The notes below the pieces were generated by a model, which did no database searches, had not been told where the DNA came from, and worked only from the letters and a program-made list of their open reading frames with translations. 64,000 bases of DNA from Acanthosepion esculentum (Eukaryota; Mollusca; Cephalopoda; Sepiida; Sepiidae), in the NCBI GenBank assembly GCA_964036315.1, contig OZ038480.1, positions 9,487,703 through 9,551,702 on the forward strand, written 5' to 3'. The position numbers were made by a program, and so were the translations under genes. Shown here piece by piece: positions 1-8,743 of the stretch; within the stretch, counting starts at the first letter, position 1; each line of letters starts with the position of its first letter.

Positions 1-404
1 TTAATAGAAGGTAAATTCCTTTCATACTGTCGAATAAGCGTTTTAGTATTATCACTGAAACACGAAAGAAAATCACTTGAGAAATAAGAAAGAAAAAAGG
101 CTTAAAATTCTATGAGATTAATATCTGAACAGACTCAAAGCTATTCCATTAATTTTGTGTCTTTGAAATTTTTTTATATCCCTTGTACCTCCGCAATCAT
201 CACAAAAACTAATGTTGAGAAATCATGTGTATCTCTGCCAAAGTGACACGTTTCTCTTTGTGATGTCACTTAAAGGTTGCGGTTTCATGTCTTTACTAAT
301 TGTTGCCAATATTCTTTATTTTTTCACTCATTTTATTGTCGCAAGAAAATATTCTTCAAAATACTCATGCCAGTCCACGTTAGGATAGTTGAGAACAACT
401 TGTT
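1..404. other. AT-rich sequence, nothing recognised
   Basis: No coding region, RNA gene or repeat was recognised here. The reading frames are short and have low-complexity translations. Confidence 0.5.
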
Positions 405-787
405 TCTCAATTGGTCAATTTTAGGCCATTTTCCTTCTTATTTCTCAATTGGTCCATTTTAGGTCCTTTTCCCTTCTTATTTCTCAATTGGTCCATTTTA
501 GGCCTTTTTTCCTTATTTCTCAATTAGTTCATTTTAGGCTTTTTTTCTTTGTTATTTCTCAATTGGTCCATTTTAGGCATTTTTTCTTTCTTATTTCACA
601 ACTGGTCCATTTTAGGCCTTTTTTCTTTCTTATTTCTCAATTAGTCCATTTTAGACCTTTTTTCCATCTCATTTTTCAATTGGTTTATTTTAGGCTTCTT
701 TCCTTTTTTTTCTAAATTGGTCCATTTTAGACCATTTTTCCTTCTTATTTCTCAATTGGTCCATTTTAGGCCTTTTTTCCTTTTAAC
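405..787 (+). repeat. 39-40 bp minisatellite, about 10 copies
   Basis: About ten head-to-tail copies of a T-rich unit whose fixed part reads CTCAATTGGTCCATTTTAGG, followed by a variable T/C-rich spacer ending in CTTATTT. Units vary from about 36 to 41 bp, mainly in the length of the T run, and some carry point changes such as TTAGTTC for TTGGTCC. An open frame across it (449-715) is only the translation of the repeat, since it reads the same leucine/phenylalanine-rich phrase again and again, so I do not call a gene. Confidence 0.9.
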
Positions 788-1860
788 TTAGCCAGATTAT
801 GTAAACAGTGCCTCACCTTTCATTTGTGTGCTCCTCTCTGTTTATTTTAATTCCCCATCCTCTCCACTTATTAGGTGGCTGGTACTTTCAGTTGACCGGT
901 GAGTGTGAGACATTTCGTATCTTTCCGTGTCGATTTTGCGTTTTTCACCCAGTTAACTGAAATATTCTAATTTTATTTTATAGATATATTTTATGGCATT
1001 GTAAAATAATCATCAATACTTTACCCTTCCACTAAAAATTGTATGTAGTTTTTTAAATTAATAAATCCATTGAGCAAATAAAGATATTTTAATTACCGTG
1101 GTATGTCAGGTAAATACATACGTGATGTTATGATGAAAGGAATATTATTTGACAGGTGGGTCAATGATTGCGACTAGCTAGGTCAAAGGTAGGACTAGAG
1201 AAGAGAGGAGAAACCTTCTATTCCACTGTTGACCTCGTGTCACATTTGTACTTTTGATACAATAAATACCTTCATCAAATAGGTTTTGTTGTTCAATCTA
1301 CTTTTCTTCCTTACTGTCCAATACATTTTTCTTAAATCTCTCTTTTGATTGTTCTCTGATTTCTACTCAAACTTGTCCTCATTTCCAAAGTTCACATTTT
1401 ACAGCATCTTGCTTCTCTTTTGAAGTTATATCTTTCTTCCAAACCATTTACCATTTTTCTCGGATAGCGTTCACTGATATTCTTCATGTCACTTTTCTTC
1501 TTGTCCTTATCTTGCCAATATTTCAAGTTCTTTTTTATTGTTTCTGTGATCTTTGGTCAACTTTTTCAGTTTCCAGTGATCACAGAACAATCTATCACTC
1601 AATAGCTTTACAATATTGTATTTCTTTTTTAAGTTATATCTTTCTTAAGACCCATGACAATGTTCATATACCGAAAATTAGAAACAAATCTCAATACTAT
1701 TTGATAAATTAATTTACTATAAATATTGTTAGATAAATTAATTTACAATAGAATGAACGACCTTCAAGTTACATAAATAGGTTATTGTAAAAGTTTCTAA
1801 TAAAAATATAAGCTGAATTTAGCACTCTACATTTAACTTCAGTTATGGGCCATGCGTGAC
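788..1860. other. AT-rich sequence, nothing recognised
   Basis: No conserved protein, tRNA or repeat unit was recognised. Frames such as 1512-1712 give low-complexity translations without a domain. Confidence 0.4.
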
Positions 1861-1930
1861 ATACGCTTAGGGGTTCATGTATCTTTCGATACATGACTGA
1901 CGAGGCAGATTTTCCCGCAGTAGGGTGCTA

Positions 1931-2212
1931 TTTCTTTCGGCGATAGACCAGTTGCCATCCAAGGCTATAGAACCCGGTCTGTCCTGCTCTTTATCCATTA
2001 CTCCACCGAGGCATGGTGGAGTAAGGGATAGCGGCTCGGATTGAGGAATCGGAGAGCCGAGTTCGAATTCCAGTCGAATCCATTACATACACTTCCGTTA
2101 ATACCCTTGGGAAAGGTATGAATCTTCTTCTTCCCCCTTCCCAGCTATGTAAATAGCAGGACAGACTGGGTTCTATAGCCTTGGATGGCAACTGGTCTAC
2201 CGCAGAAAGAAA
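1931..2212. mobile_element. Foldback element: tRNA-like core between 58-bp inverted repeats
   Basis: Arms at 1931-1988 and 2155-2212 are inverted copies of each other with only a few mismatches. Both contain the shared block TTGCCATCCAAGGCTATAGA (the right arm as its complement). The roughly 166 bp between them holds a tRNA-like stretch whose Pol III B-box-like sequence GTTCGAATTC lies at 2061-2070, with pairing blocks on both sides. This looks like a SINE-related or foldback transposon rather than a functional tRNA, because no complete cloverleaf with an acceptor stem is visible. A 75-residue frame on the minus strand (1991-2218) is a by-product of the repeat. Confidence 0.65.
2060..2071 (+). 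promoter_or_regulatory. Pol III B-box-like site
   Basis: AGTTCGAATTCC closely matches the internal B-box of tRNA promoters (GGTTCGANNCC). It lies in the tRNA-like core of the foldback element. The matching A-box upstream is weak, so transcription is uncertain. Confidence 0.45.
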
Positions 2213-2429
2213 TGGCAACCTCGCTTAAATGGAACACAACTTAAAAACATCAGTATATCGTGATGTGATGGCAACGAGATAATGGTCCCTGTAATGTTAA
2301 TATTAGCTGTGTTTCGTTTATAAGGAAACATTCGACATTCATTGATCAAACAGTACTACTTTCTTTCCTCGAGGGATATTCTTTCTGCTATTTGCTATTT
2401 GAGCGGAATAAAGGGTTCAGTAGGACATT

Positions 2430-2486
2430 CCAACTATCTGAAGAAGGCCGGAGCGTACAACAGCCGAAACGTTGTAATAAATATGG
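2430..2486 (+). ncRNA. Hammerhead-like motif, copy 1
   Basis: The order of parts matches a type I hammerhead. CTGAAGA (2438-2444) is followed by a GGC/GCC stem, GAAA (2466-2469), a very short stem III (A-U and C-G closing a GTT loop) and GTA (2474-2476) as a possible cleavage triplet. ATA after it (2477-2479) pairs with TAT before the core (2435-2437), and TGG (2484-2486) pairs with CCA (2430-2432) beyond an internal loop. One unpaired A sits between the core and stem II, which is not canonical. Very short stem III forms are known from Penelope-like elements. Activity is doubtful. Confidence 0.4.
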
Positions 2487-2809
2487 TGACAAAGATGAGG
2501 ACAGGTGGTTTGAACATCGTACTAAACCCTTTATTTCGCTCACTGGGATAGACTGTTCTTGTTCTACGTGCCATGTTTTAATGGATGTCAGTTATCAGTT
2601 ATCTCTTGTTAATTCCCCTCTGAAAGTTCTCCACTACCTTAACCGGGTATTGAACTCACAGTCTTTGGGTCCTGTCACTGGATCTAACTAACGCTTTTAT
2701 CCACTATCCACCAAGGATACATGGCACAGTGGATGAAGACGTTAGTTAGATCTAGTGGAACTAGAACAGTCTACTCCAGTGAGCGGAATAAAGGGTTCAG
2801 TTCGACATC

Positions 2810-2866
2810 CCAACTACCTGAAGAAGGCCGGAGTGTACAGCGGCCGAAACGTTGCAATAAATATGG
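2810..2866 (+). ncRNA. Hammerhead-like motif, copy 2 (decayed)
   Basis: Same layout as the copy 380 bp upstream: CTGAAGA at 2818-2824, a 4-bp GGCC/GGCC stem II and GAAA at 2846-2849. The cleavage triplet reads GCA rather than GTA and the first stem I pairs are lost. These are C/T changes that would disable it. The extra A before stem II is present here too. Confidence 0.35.
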
Positions 2867-2870
2867 CGAC

Positions 2871-3450
2871 ACTTCTTTAGCGGAATTGCGCCCTATCAAT
2901 TAGATCACTGTAAATCATTTATAAAGCAAAACACAATTACATACTTAAGGTTTATACATGTCTCGCCGGAACCATCGGAGTTCATATCTGCTAACTTTAG
3001 TCTCGGGCTGGAAGCGTAAGCAAAGTAATTTTTAAATTATTTTTTTTATTGTTATATTATTTTTTATTAATTACATCCTTATTGTTTTGAAATTTAGATT
3101 TCTCGGCCAGACGATATGAGTGTAACTATTTAAAAACAACAAGGACGTCAATTCAAATACGTGCAATCATTAAAAATAACGTTGCATGATGGTATAATCA
3201 ATAATGATCTAAGCAAGCATCAAGCGAACTTATAAGATTTTCTTAATTCTGTCTAAAGGATCTTATTAATACTGTGATAAAACTGATATTTGAAAAACGA
3301 TGAAGCTGACATATTACAAAAAGCCTTGATAATAACTAATGAAAATCGAAAGTACTCAGTCATTGGACTACTGTTATTTAAATATTCGCCGTAATAAAAA
3401 GTTACCGAAATATAGAAAAATAAAATAAAGGAAAAACAAAAAATACCCAT
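2871..3450. other. AT-rich sequence, nothing recognised
   Basis: Low-complexity AT-rich sequence with no recognisable domain. The minus-strand frames that enter it from the 3451-3572 palindrome carry no known motif. Confidence 0.4.
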
Positions 3451-3572
3451 AACAATATATATATATGAAGTGAACATTGGAGTCAACACTCAGAGGCGAC
3501 AGGCTGTTTAATGAAACAGCCTGTCGCTTCTGAGTGTTGACTTCAATGTTCACTTCTATATTTATATTGTCA
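3451..3572. repeat. Long near-perfect palindrome (hairpin)
   Basis: Arms 3468-3509 and 3514-3555 are complementary over about 42 bp with two or three mismatches around a 4-nt loop (AATG). Complementary AT-rich sequence extends the stem on both sides to about 3451 and 3572. A transcript would form a hairpin of about 120 nt. It could be a MITE or a foldback remnant. No coding content is present. Confidence 0.85.
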
Positions 3573-3629
3573 TACGCTCTATCTCTGATATTGATCACTT
3601 TATCCCATAAATATAGCACAACTTAAAAC

Positions 3630-3648
3630 TATATATATATATATATAA
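3630..3648. repeat. (TA)n microsatellite
   Basis: Short TA run at the 3' side (minus-strand sense) of the SINE dimer, where SINE units often end in a simple repeat. Confidence 0.8.
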
Positions 3649-3716
3649 TTAACATAGTCATTCGCATACAGGCCTGTTTCGTCAGTGTAGCTAGATATCC
3701 GATAGCTTCAAGCCGA

Positions 3717-3768
3717 GATCGGAACCCGACCGATTTGGTATGAGTCGGAGATTCTAACGCCTAAGCTA
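3717..3768 (-). promoter_or_regulatory. Pol III A- and B-boxes, downstream SINE unit
   Basis: Minus-strand TAGCTTAGGCG (3758-3768) fits the A-box and GGTTCCGATC (3717-3726) fits the B-box. Spacing between the boxes is about 31 nt, as in tRNA genes. No complete cloverleaf follows, so this is a SINE head and not a tRNA gene. Confidence 0.7.
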
Positions 3769-3921
3769 TTGATGCACGGCACGATGAAAGGCGAATTTTT
3801 GCGTATTTATTTTATCATAAACACGCCAGTGACCTAGAGTGCTCCATCCAGAATGGAGACTATTTAGAAATTCGTGCTTCGGTGAAGAATCCGAATTAAT
3901 TATTTTTCGGGAGCTAATATC

Positions 3922-3975
3922 GTCATCCACAGACAAACCATTTCGCTGTTTCACTGCTCATCAGTGTGGATAGAC
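3922..3975 (-). ncRNA. Type I hammerhead ribozyme fold, core fully conserved
   Basis: Read on the minus strand. Helix I is ATCCACA (3965-3971) pairing with TGTGGAT (3925-3931), extended by GTC/GAC past a one-base bulge. The core CTGATGA is at 3958-3964. Stem II is GCAGT / ACAGC (3953-3957 and 3945-3949) with one A-A mismatch and a GAA loop. GAAA is at 3941-3944. A short wobble-rich stem III closes around GTT, and the cleavage triplet GTC ends at 3932. C3, U4, G5, A6, G8, A9, G12, A13, A14, the A15.1-U16.1 pair and C17 are all as in active hammerheads. Stem III is weak (one A-U and two G-U pairs), so speed of cleavage is uncertain. It lies 20-30 nt downstream of the SINE B-box. Confidence 0.72.
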
Positions 3976-3994
3976 ACCTGATCGCTTCAAGCCG

Positions 3995-4047
3995 GGATTG
4001 AAACCCGACCGATTTGGTATCAGTCGGAGATTCTAACTACTAGGCTA
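3995..4047 (-). promoter_or_regulatory. Pol III A- and B-boxes, upstream SINE unit
   Basis: Minus-strand TAGCCTAGTAG (4037-4047) matches the A-box consensus and GGTTTCAATCC (3995-4005) matches the B-box, with tRNA-like spacing. They would drive transcription into the hammerhead that starts 20 nt downstream. Confidence 0.75.
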
Positions 4048-4056
4048 AAGTTTGAC

Positions 4057-4593
4057 ACCATAAAATGTGTATATTGCCTTAAATATACAAAAACGCATTC
4101 ATTAAAGGACCCTTTTTTGACCAACAATTCTTCAGAAAAATATGTTGGTGCCTTCTTAGATAAACAAAATGAAACAAATTCGCACAGCAATACCCAAGTA
4201 TATACAGGACGATTAATCGGGGAACCATGAAGAAACAAAGGAATATAGCAATAAACCTAAATATATAGGCTCCTAGTAACTATCAAATAGAAACGGCTTT
4301 TACTCGTAGCCCTCCTAACGGAAACAGAGAATGAACAAAATAACTACATATATTACCTCCAAGACTCGAAAGTGTTTGGCTGACCGTCCTGTATATAAAA
4401 TGCTAGTGTATCCGTGTACTTGACAGCACATCCTGGTTTATCTATCAGATGCTGCCAGAAAGCTGACTCACAACCGTTTGAGTCAAGCGTATACTGCTGT
4501 TTGTAACACTTCTTCAAATATTGGTAGGCACATGTTTTTCAGTCCTTGTTCTAAGGCGATGATTGGTTCGCCCTACATAGTCTCATATATGTA

Positions 4594-4595
<2 letters not shown>
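4057..4595. other. Unassigned sequence
   Basis: No gene or repeat unit was recognised between the SINE dimer and the TA tract. The translations here are without domains. Confidence 0.4.

Positions 4596-4640
<45 letters not shown>
4596..4640. repeat. (TA)n microsatellite
   Basis: Uninterrupted TA dinucleotide run of about 45 bp. Confidence 0.95.
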
Positions 4641-4643
<3 letters not shown>

Positions 4644-4689
4644 TTTCTCCCATCGAGTTCGATGTATGAGGTTCCGACGACCACGAACT

Positions 4690-6185
4690 AAATATCTGCA
4701 TGACTATGACGGTCATGACTTTTAAGACCGGCTCGAGAATGACACAAAAGATCACAAACAGTACAAGAGAATGTATTGTATCCAAGTGCAGCAGGAACAC
4801 TGTTAGCTGTCTTATTTTTCTTTTGTATTTCACGCAGTCGAATGATACTTACTTCTTGATGGTGCATTATTCCTGAATGACAGCTCGAATGATACTCTGA
4901 TCTCTTCATGCTACCTCTTCAAAATTCTTAATGGAATGTTGACGCAAGAACGATTGCTTTTCAGTTTATCTTTATACCTGAGCCAAGGTCTACCAACATT
5001 TATTTCTATGATCACTATGGAGTTCACTGTAAAAAAGTACTTTTGGTATGCGATCATCACTCATCTTTTCCACATGGCCAGCCCAACGCAGTTGTGATTG
5101 CACTATGAAGGCCTCGATGCATTTATCAAAAAGGTCGGCATTTGACACTCGATCATCTAACGTAAGGCCACAGATTGTACGGAGACAGTCTTTCTGGATG
5201 ACATCTAAATGTGTCATCTATAAGCTGTCCAAGTTTGAAAGCCATACAAAAGAGTTGACAAAACGACAACTTTGTACACTTGGATTTTAGTACAAAGCCT
5301 ATGACGCAGCAAACCAAAGGAAACGCTGGCTTTTGTAATGCGATTAACAATCTTGTCATCAAGTGATGCACTTTAATTTACCATGTTCCCAAAAGTATTT
5401 GAAAGATTCCACATACTTGAGATTCTTTCCATCAACTCAAAAACTCAAAAGTGACCCCAAAAACATACTAACAGAGGGTCTCTGCTTTACACCTCTAATT
5501 TGCTTCGGTGTCGGGCAAGGTTAATGAATAACTTTAGTTTTCTTGATGCTGATTGTAAGTCCGAATGTCTTGCATGCCGCAGAAAACCGGTTCAGTAAAA
5601 CTTGTGATACCTCTAAAGAGTTAGCTACAAGGGCAGCATCGTCTGTAAAAATAGATTGCATATAATTCTGGTACGTAGAAGTGCTTTAGACTTAAACCGC
5701 CGATGGTTAAACAGTCCTCCATTAGTTCGAAAATGAAATTTAACTCCAGTTTTGTATCCCGAAAAGCATACTTCAGCATCACCAAGAAAAACAGTGCAAA
5801 CAAAACAGGCGCCATGACGGAGACTTGCTTAGTTTCATTAGTAGCATCAAATGGATCAGAACGCTGACCATCAGATATAACACTAGCCTGCATACTGACA
5901 TAAAATGAAACGATGACATTCAACATATTGCCAGGAATACCAAGTTTCTTCAGAACTTTCCAGAGTGCTTCTCTGTTTACAGTATCAAAGCCCTTAATGA
6001 GTTTCACAAACACCATAAATAGATCCTTGATTCGCTCACAAACCTTCTCTGCAACATGACGTAGGGCGAAAATCATGTCGATAGTGCCCCGACCGGTGCG
6101 AAATCCACACTGGGATTCAGGGTAGATGAATGTGTTTTATAATTCTGTTCAGGATGAGACTCGCCAAAATGTTTCTGCTGATAGA
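4690..6185 (-). pseudogene. LINE ORF2 remnant (reverse transcriptase plus C-terminal domain)
   Basis: Minus-strand pieces, in order from high to low coordinate. A fragment reading NILASLILNRIIKHIHLP ends near 6120 in a frameshift. QCGFRTGRGTIDMIFALRH then opens the reverse-transcriptase body (about 6115 to 5621), with KGFDTVNREALWKVLKKLG. The active-site block TDDAALVAN near 5630-5650 lies in another frame, so there is a frameshift near 5690. The C-terminal region follows (5217-4990) with the motif LRWAGHVEKMSDDRIPKVL. A C2H2 finger FSCTVCDLLCHSRAGLKSH closes it (about 4770-4700). The first catalytic aspartate has become lysine (FVKL for FVDL) and the conserved GTKQG block is changed. This is a dead copy of a non-LTR retrotransposon whose clade I cannot assign. 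Its 5' part is missing. Confidence 0.85.
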
Positions 6186-6468
6186 CAAAAAAAAAGGTTG
6201 AAGGAGTGAAACAATAGTGCTTGTTGATAGCAGTTTGGTGAAGAATGGAATGGGTCTTTAATGTTGACTGGTCTGTGGAGGTTTTTTTGCCAATAAACAC
6301 CGGTCAAATGTTTAGTCACATCATCTCACAAGCGTCCAAAGAGTGGGAGGTAGGGGAGGAAAGATGGAGATTTTTTTTGCTTTATGTATATTTTTCTTCT
6401 CAAACAAATGGAAAAAAAAGGGAAGTGACGTCTCACAACCGGTTTGCCGACAAGTAGGATTGTTCATA
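6186..6468. other. Unassigned sequence before the hammerhead
   Basis: Starts with an A-rich run where the LINE similarity stops. It may be part of the element that carries the 6469-6548 ribozyme, but no boundary such as a target-site duplication is visible. Confidence 0.4.
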
Positions 6469-6548
6469 ACCATTTTCCATTCTCACCCGACGAAGTGCAG
6501 TTGAAATGCACTGAAACGAAGTTGCATCTTTGTAGTGAGTAAAATGGT
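6469..6548 (+). ncRNA. Type I hammerhead ribozyme fold with one core change
   Basis: All three helices meet exactly at the core. Helix I outer part is 6469-6476 with 6541-6548 (8 perfect pairs). After an internal loop, CTCAC (6482-6486) pairs with GTGAG (6535-6539). The core CCGACGA is at 6487-6493. Stem II is AGTGCA/TGCACT (6494-6499 with 6507-6512, 6 perfect pairs) with loop GTTGAAA. GAA is at 6513-6515. Stem III is ACGAAG (6516-6521) with CTTTGT (6528-6533), one G-U pair. A34 of GTA (6534) is the cleavage-site base directly before helix I. The only departure from the consensus is U4 to C at 6488, which should abolish or greatly reduce cleavage. The internal loop in helix I opposite loop II is where natural hammerheads make tertiary contacts. 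Confidence 0.72.
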
Positions 6549-6669
6549 TTTGTTTATATGATAAATTATAATAAATAAATAATTATCGCTCTACTATAGG
6601 TATCGAGCCCTCATTTGGATTAATGCTGTGAACGTTGGAATTATATATTACTTTCGTTCTCATCGCATA

Positions 6670-6671
<2 letters not shown>

Positions 6672-6732
<61 letters not shown>
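6672..6732. repeat. (TA)n microsatellite
   Basis: TA dinucleotide run of about 60 bp, starting about 120 bp after the plus-strand hammerhead. Confidence 0.95.
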
Positions 6733-6736
<4 letters not shown>

Positions 6737-7340
6737 GGTTAATATAAAACGTACAATTAATAGGGATGGGTTACAATAAATGATCAGATGAGACACACAC
6801 CGCCTCTCGGTGGCAGGAATGACAGCAGACTGGTTTCAACATTATTCTGGATTTACAATATTCTGTTTTTGCTCTGTTCAAAATTTAACTTGATGAAAGC
6901 AACATATTTATATCACCCGACACTATGTTACCAAGGGTTAGGCTTGTGTGTTATAAACGAATATATTCTTGAAGATGTCACGTCCTAGATCTACGTGGCA
7001 AACCTAGTCGACTATTACTTTTATCAAGGCAGAACCCGATATCATCACTGAACACTAAAGAGTGTAATTTGATCCCTTTTGTGACACCACTGGATACGTG
7101 CAGGAAGTCTAGCTAGTGGAATACATTTTCATACTTCGGCTGCAATCCGAAGAGCCTGCATTTGACATTCGTGAGACCAGTTGGTCTCATTCGTGTTGGA
7201 CGCCATATGACCTGATATCATTGCTCCTTCAATGTGTAGATCTTGACTAGGGTTTTACTGTGTGGGCGTCCAGAAACTGGTCAACAGATTTTTTTTAAAG
7301 CTTATCACCCCAAGCAAGGCTGGAAGCCAATAGCACGCAA
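6733..7340. other. Unassigned sequence
   Basis: No gene recognised. A short perfect hairpin GAGACCA/TGGTCTC lies near 7170-7190 without further context. Confidence 0.35.
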
Positions 7341-7511
7341 GGGGTTACAGAAGGTTTGGAGGAAGAGCAGATAGGAGTGATAAAGGAGAGGATGGGGAGA
7401 AAGATAGTGGATCGATCAAGGCAAGGGGGTTGCAAAAGATTTGGAGCGAGAGCAGATAGGAATGAAAGGTGAAAGGATGTGGAGAAGGGAAGTGGATAGA
7501 TCAAGGCAACT
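7341..7511 (+). repeat. 85-bp direct tandem duplication
   Basis: Two purine-rich copies, starting at 7341 and 7426, share GAGCAGATAGGA and GATCAAGGCA at the same offsets with scattered substitutions. Frames on the minus strand are by-products of the repeat and show no domain. Confidence 0.7.
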
Positions 7512-8690
7512 GGAGATGCCGATTGACGTTACACTTAAATAGTTGGAGATTGTATTTGTCAGGGAAACAGGAATAAGGAAGGGAGTTACACAGGCGAGAT
7601 GTGCGAGAAACGTTCTTTTGGCAACTATTGCCATCGAAGCGTCACGTTTAACATGCGCAGCAGTTCTCCAAACTGACCCTCTCGCCTTTCAAATACGAAT
7701 AAGCCAACTTCTTGAAATTGTTCCAATTTCATTAAATGATCACTTGTACATTTCCGTGGCATGTCATTTGCCCGTACCTGACTCTTTCGTTACACTGTAA
7801 GCCTTATTATATAAAGCTCACAAACAGATGTTTTCATTTTCTCTTAGGTGTACTGCTGCTGAAAAAGTTTGAGAAAACACTGCGCTACACTTTACGTGCA
7901 AACTTAATATTAATAATAAAATCCTTTTCCTTGATGTTTTAGTAGAATCCTAATAGTCACAACGTTACTGTTTCGCTATATAAAAACCCACAAGCCAAAA
8001 TTCTTGTCTAGCAAAGTGAATTTTCTTACAAATATACAACAGCTGTTATAAAAGACATGATCATGCTAAAGTAATTTCTTTTTCACACACGCATAAAGAA
8101 ATAAAACCAAAAACGTATTAATAATGGTTTACCGCAACCAAGTCGGAATTCATATGAGTGTCACGATATCACAAGATGACCGAAGACTTCGAAAATATTG
8201 TGAGTATATGTTTTACCCTCTAGCAAGAATGTATTGTTGTTGCAATTTTAGTTCCACTCAGTGTATCAAAATACACAAATCAAATTCTTCACGTGTGTGC
8301 CTGCGCGCGCATTTTTTACATTATCGTTTAATTTTTTCAGACAAAGCATTTTTCCAATTTTTTTTTTTCCATAATAAACCAGATTTGCCTTTCGATAAAC
8401 TTTTTCAGGCGGGAAAAAATAATATAAAAGTTAAGGTTTTCAAAAATTAATATGTGTTAATCACTTTAAAATGTAAATATCTTTTTGCTTCTAATTCAGC
8501 AAACATGAAATATCTCTCCCCGCATCTCACCAAACTGACTAATAGTACTTGCCAAGTTTTAATAAGCATAATTTTGAAACACACCAGACATTTTTCTAAT
8601 AATATTAACTATGCCAAATTCCAAAAAGTGGTTATTAATTTACCTTTTTGTATAATTAATATTGCACCATTTAATATATATATAGACAGA
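7512..8690. other. AT-rich sequence, nothing recognised
   Basis: Several short frames occur (for example 8124-8450), but their translations are compositionally biased and match no family I know. I see no repeat unit or RNA structure. Confidence 0.35.
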
Positions 8691-8691
8691 T

Positions 8692-8743
8692 ATGTGTGTG
8701 TGTGTGTGTGGGTGTGTGTGTGTGTGTGCGAGTGTATGTGTGG
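8692..8743 (+). repeat. (TG)n microsatellite
   Basis: TG dinucleotide run with a few interruptions. Confidence 0.9.

Larger units (their letters stand above)
2401..2870 (+). mobile_element. Nested foldback repeat with two direct hammerhead-like copies
   Basis: A block at 2401-2490 recurs at 2781-2870 in the same orientation (offset 380). It starts GAGCGGAATAAAGGGTTCAG and contains CTGAAGAAGGCC followed by GCCGAAACGTTG. Between the copies lie inverted pieces: 2525-2541 is the complement of 2401-2417 with one mismatch, and 2521-2567 and 2675-2703 are complementary to about 2758-2800 and 2729-2757. The whole can therefore fold back around a centre near 2716, with an extra 107 bp (2568-2674) on the left side. 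Related arms appear again at 60871-61062. No transposase is encoded, so it is a non-autonomous repeat, possibly derived from a Penelope-like element or retrozyme. Confidence 0.6.
3640..4056 (-). mobile_element. Tandem dimer of a tRNA-derived SINE with hammerhead body
   Basis: Two head-to-tail units on the minus strand, offset by exactly 279 bp at three landmarks. The A-box is at 4037-4047 and 3758-3768, the B-box at 3995-4005 and 3717-3726, and the ribozyme core start (CTGATGA or CTGACGA) at 3958-3964 and 3679-3685. In minus sense each unit begins with a tRNA-like head (A-box TAGCCTAGTAG or TAGCTTAGGCG; B-box GGTTTCAATCC or GGTTCCGATC) followed at once by the ribozyme region. The first unit keeps a full hammerhead fold. 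The second diverges after the core and runs into a TA tract. The design recalls the Sm-alpha SINE-like family of schistosomes and metazoan retrozymes. Whether it belongs to the Ceph-SINE families of cephalopods needs a database comparison. Confidence 0.75.

Noticed and set aside
449..715. 88-residue repetitive protein
   Set aside because: It is only the translation of the 39-40 bp minisatellite. Unit length varies, so the frame shifts between units.
1870..1930. Type III hammerhead around CTGACGA near 1898, with a perfect 9-bp hairpin TCATGTATC/GATACATGA before it
   Set aside because: The hairpin directly abuts the core word, but no GAAA follows and the cleavage triplet lacks the required U. 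It could be a remnant but is not supportable.
3700..4056. Functional tRNA genes
   Set aside because: A- and B-boxes are present, but a full cloverleaf with an acceptor stem is not, and the sequence is repeated with a non-tRNA body, so they are SINE heads.
7295..7634. Two minus-strand frames of about 70 residues
   Set aside because: They arise from the 85-bp tandem duplication and repeat the same biased composition.
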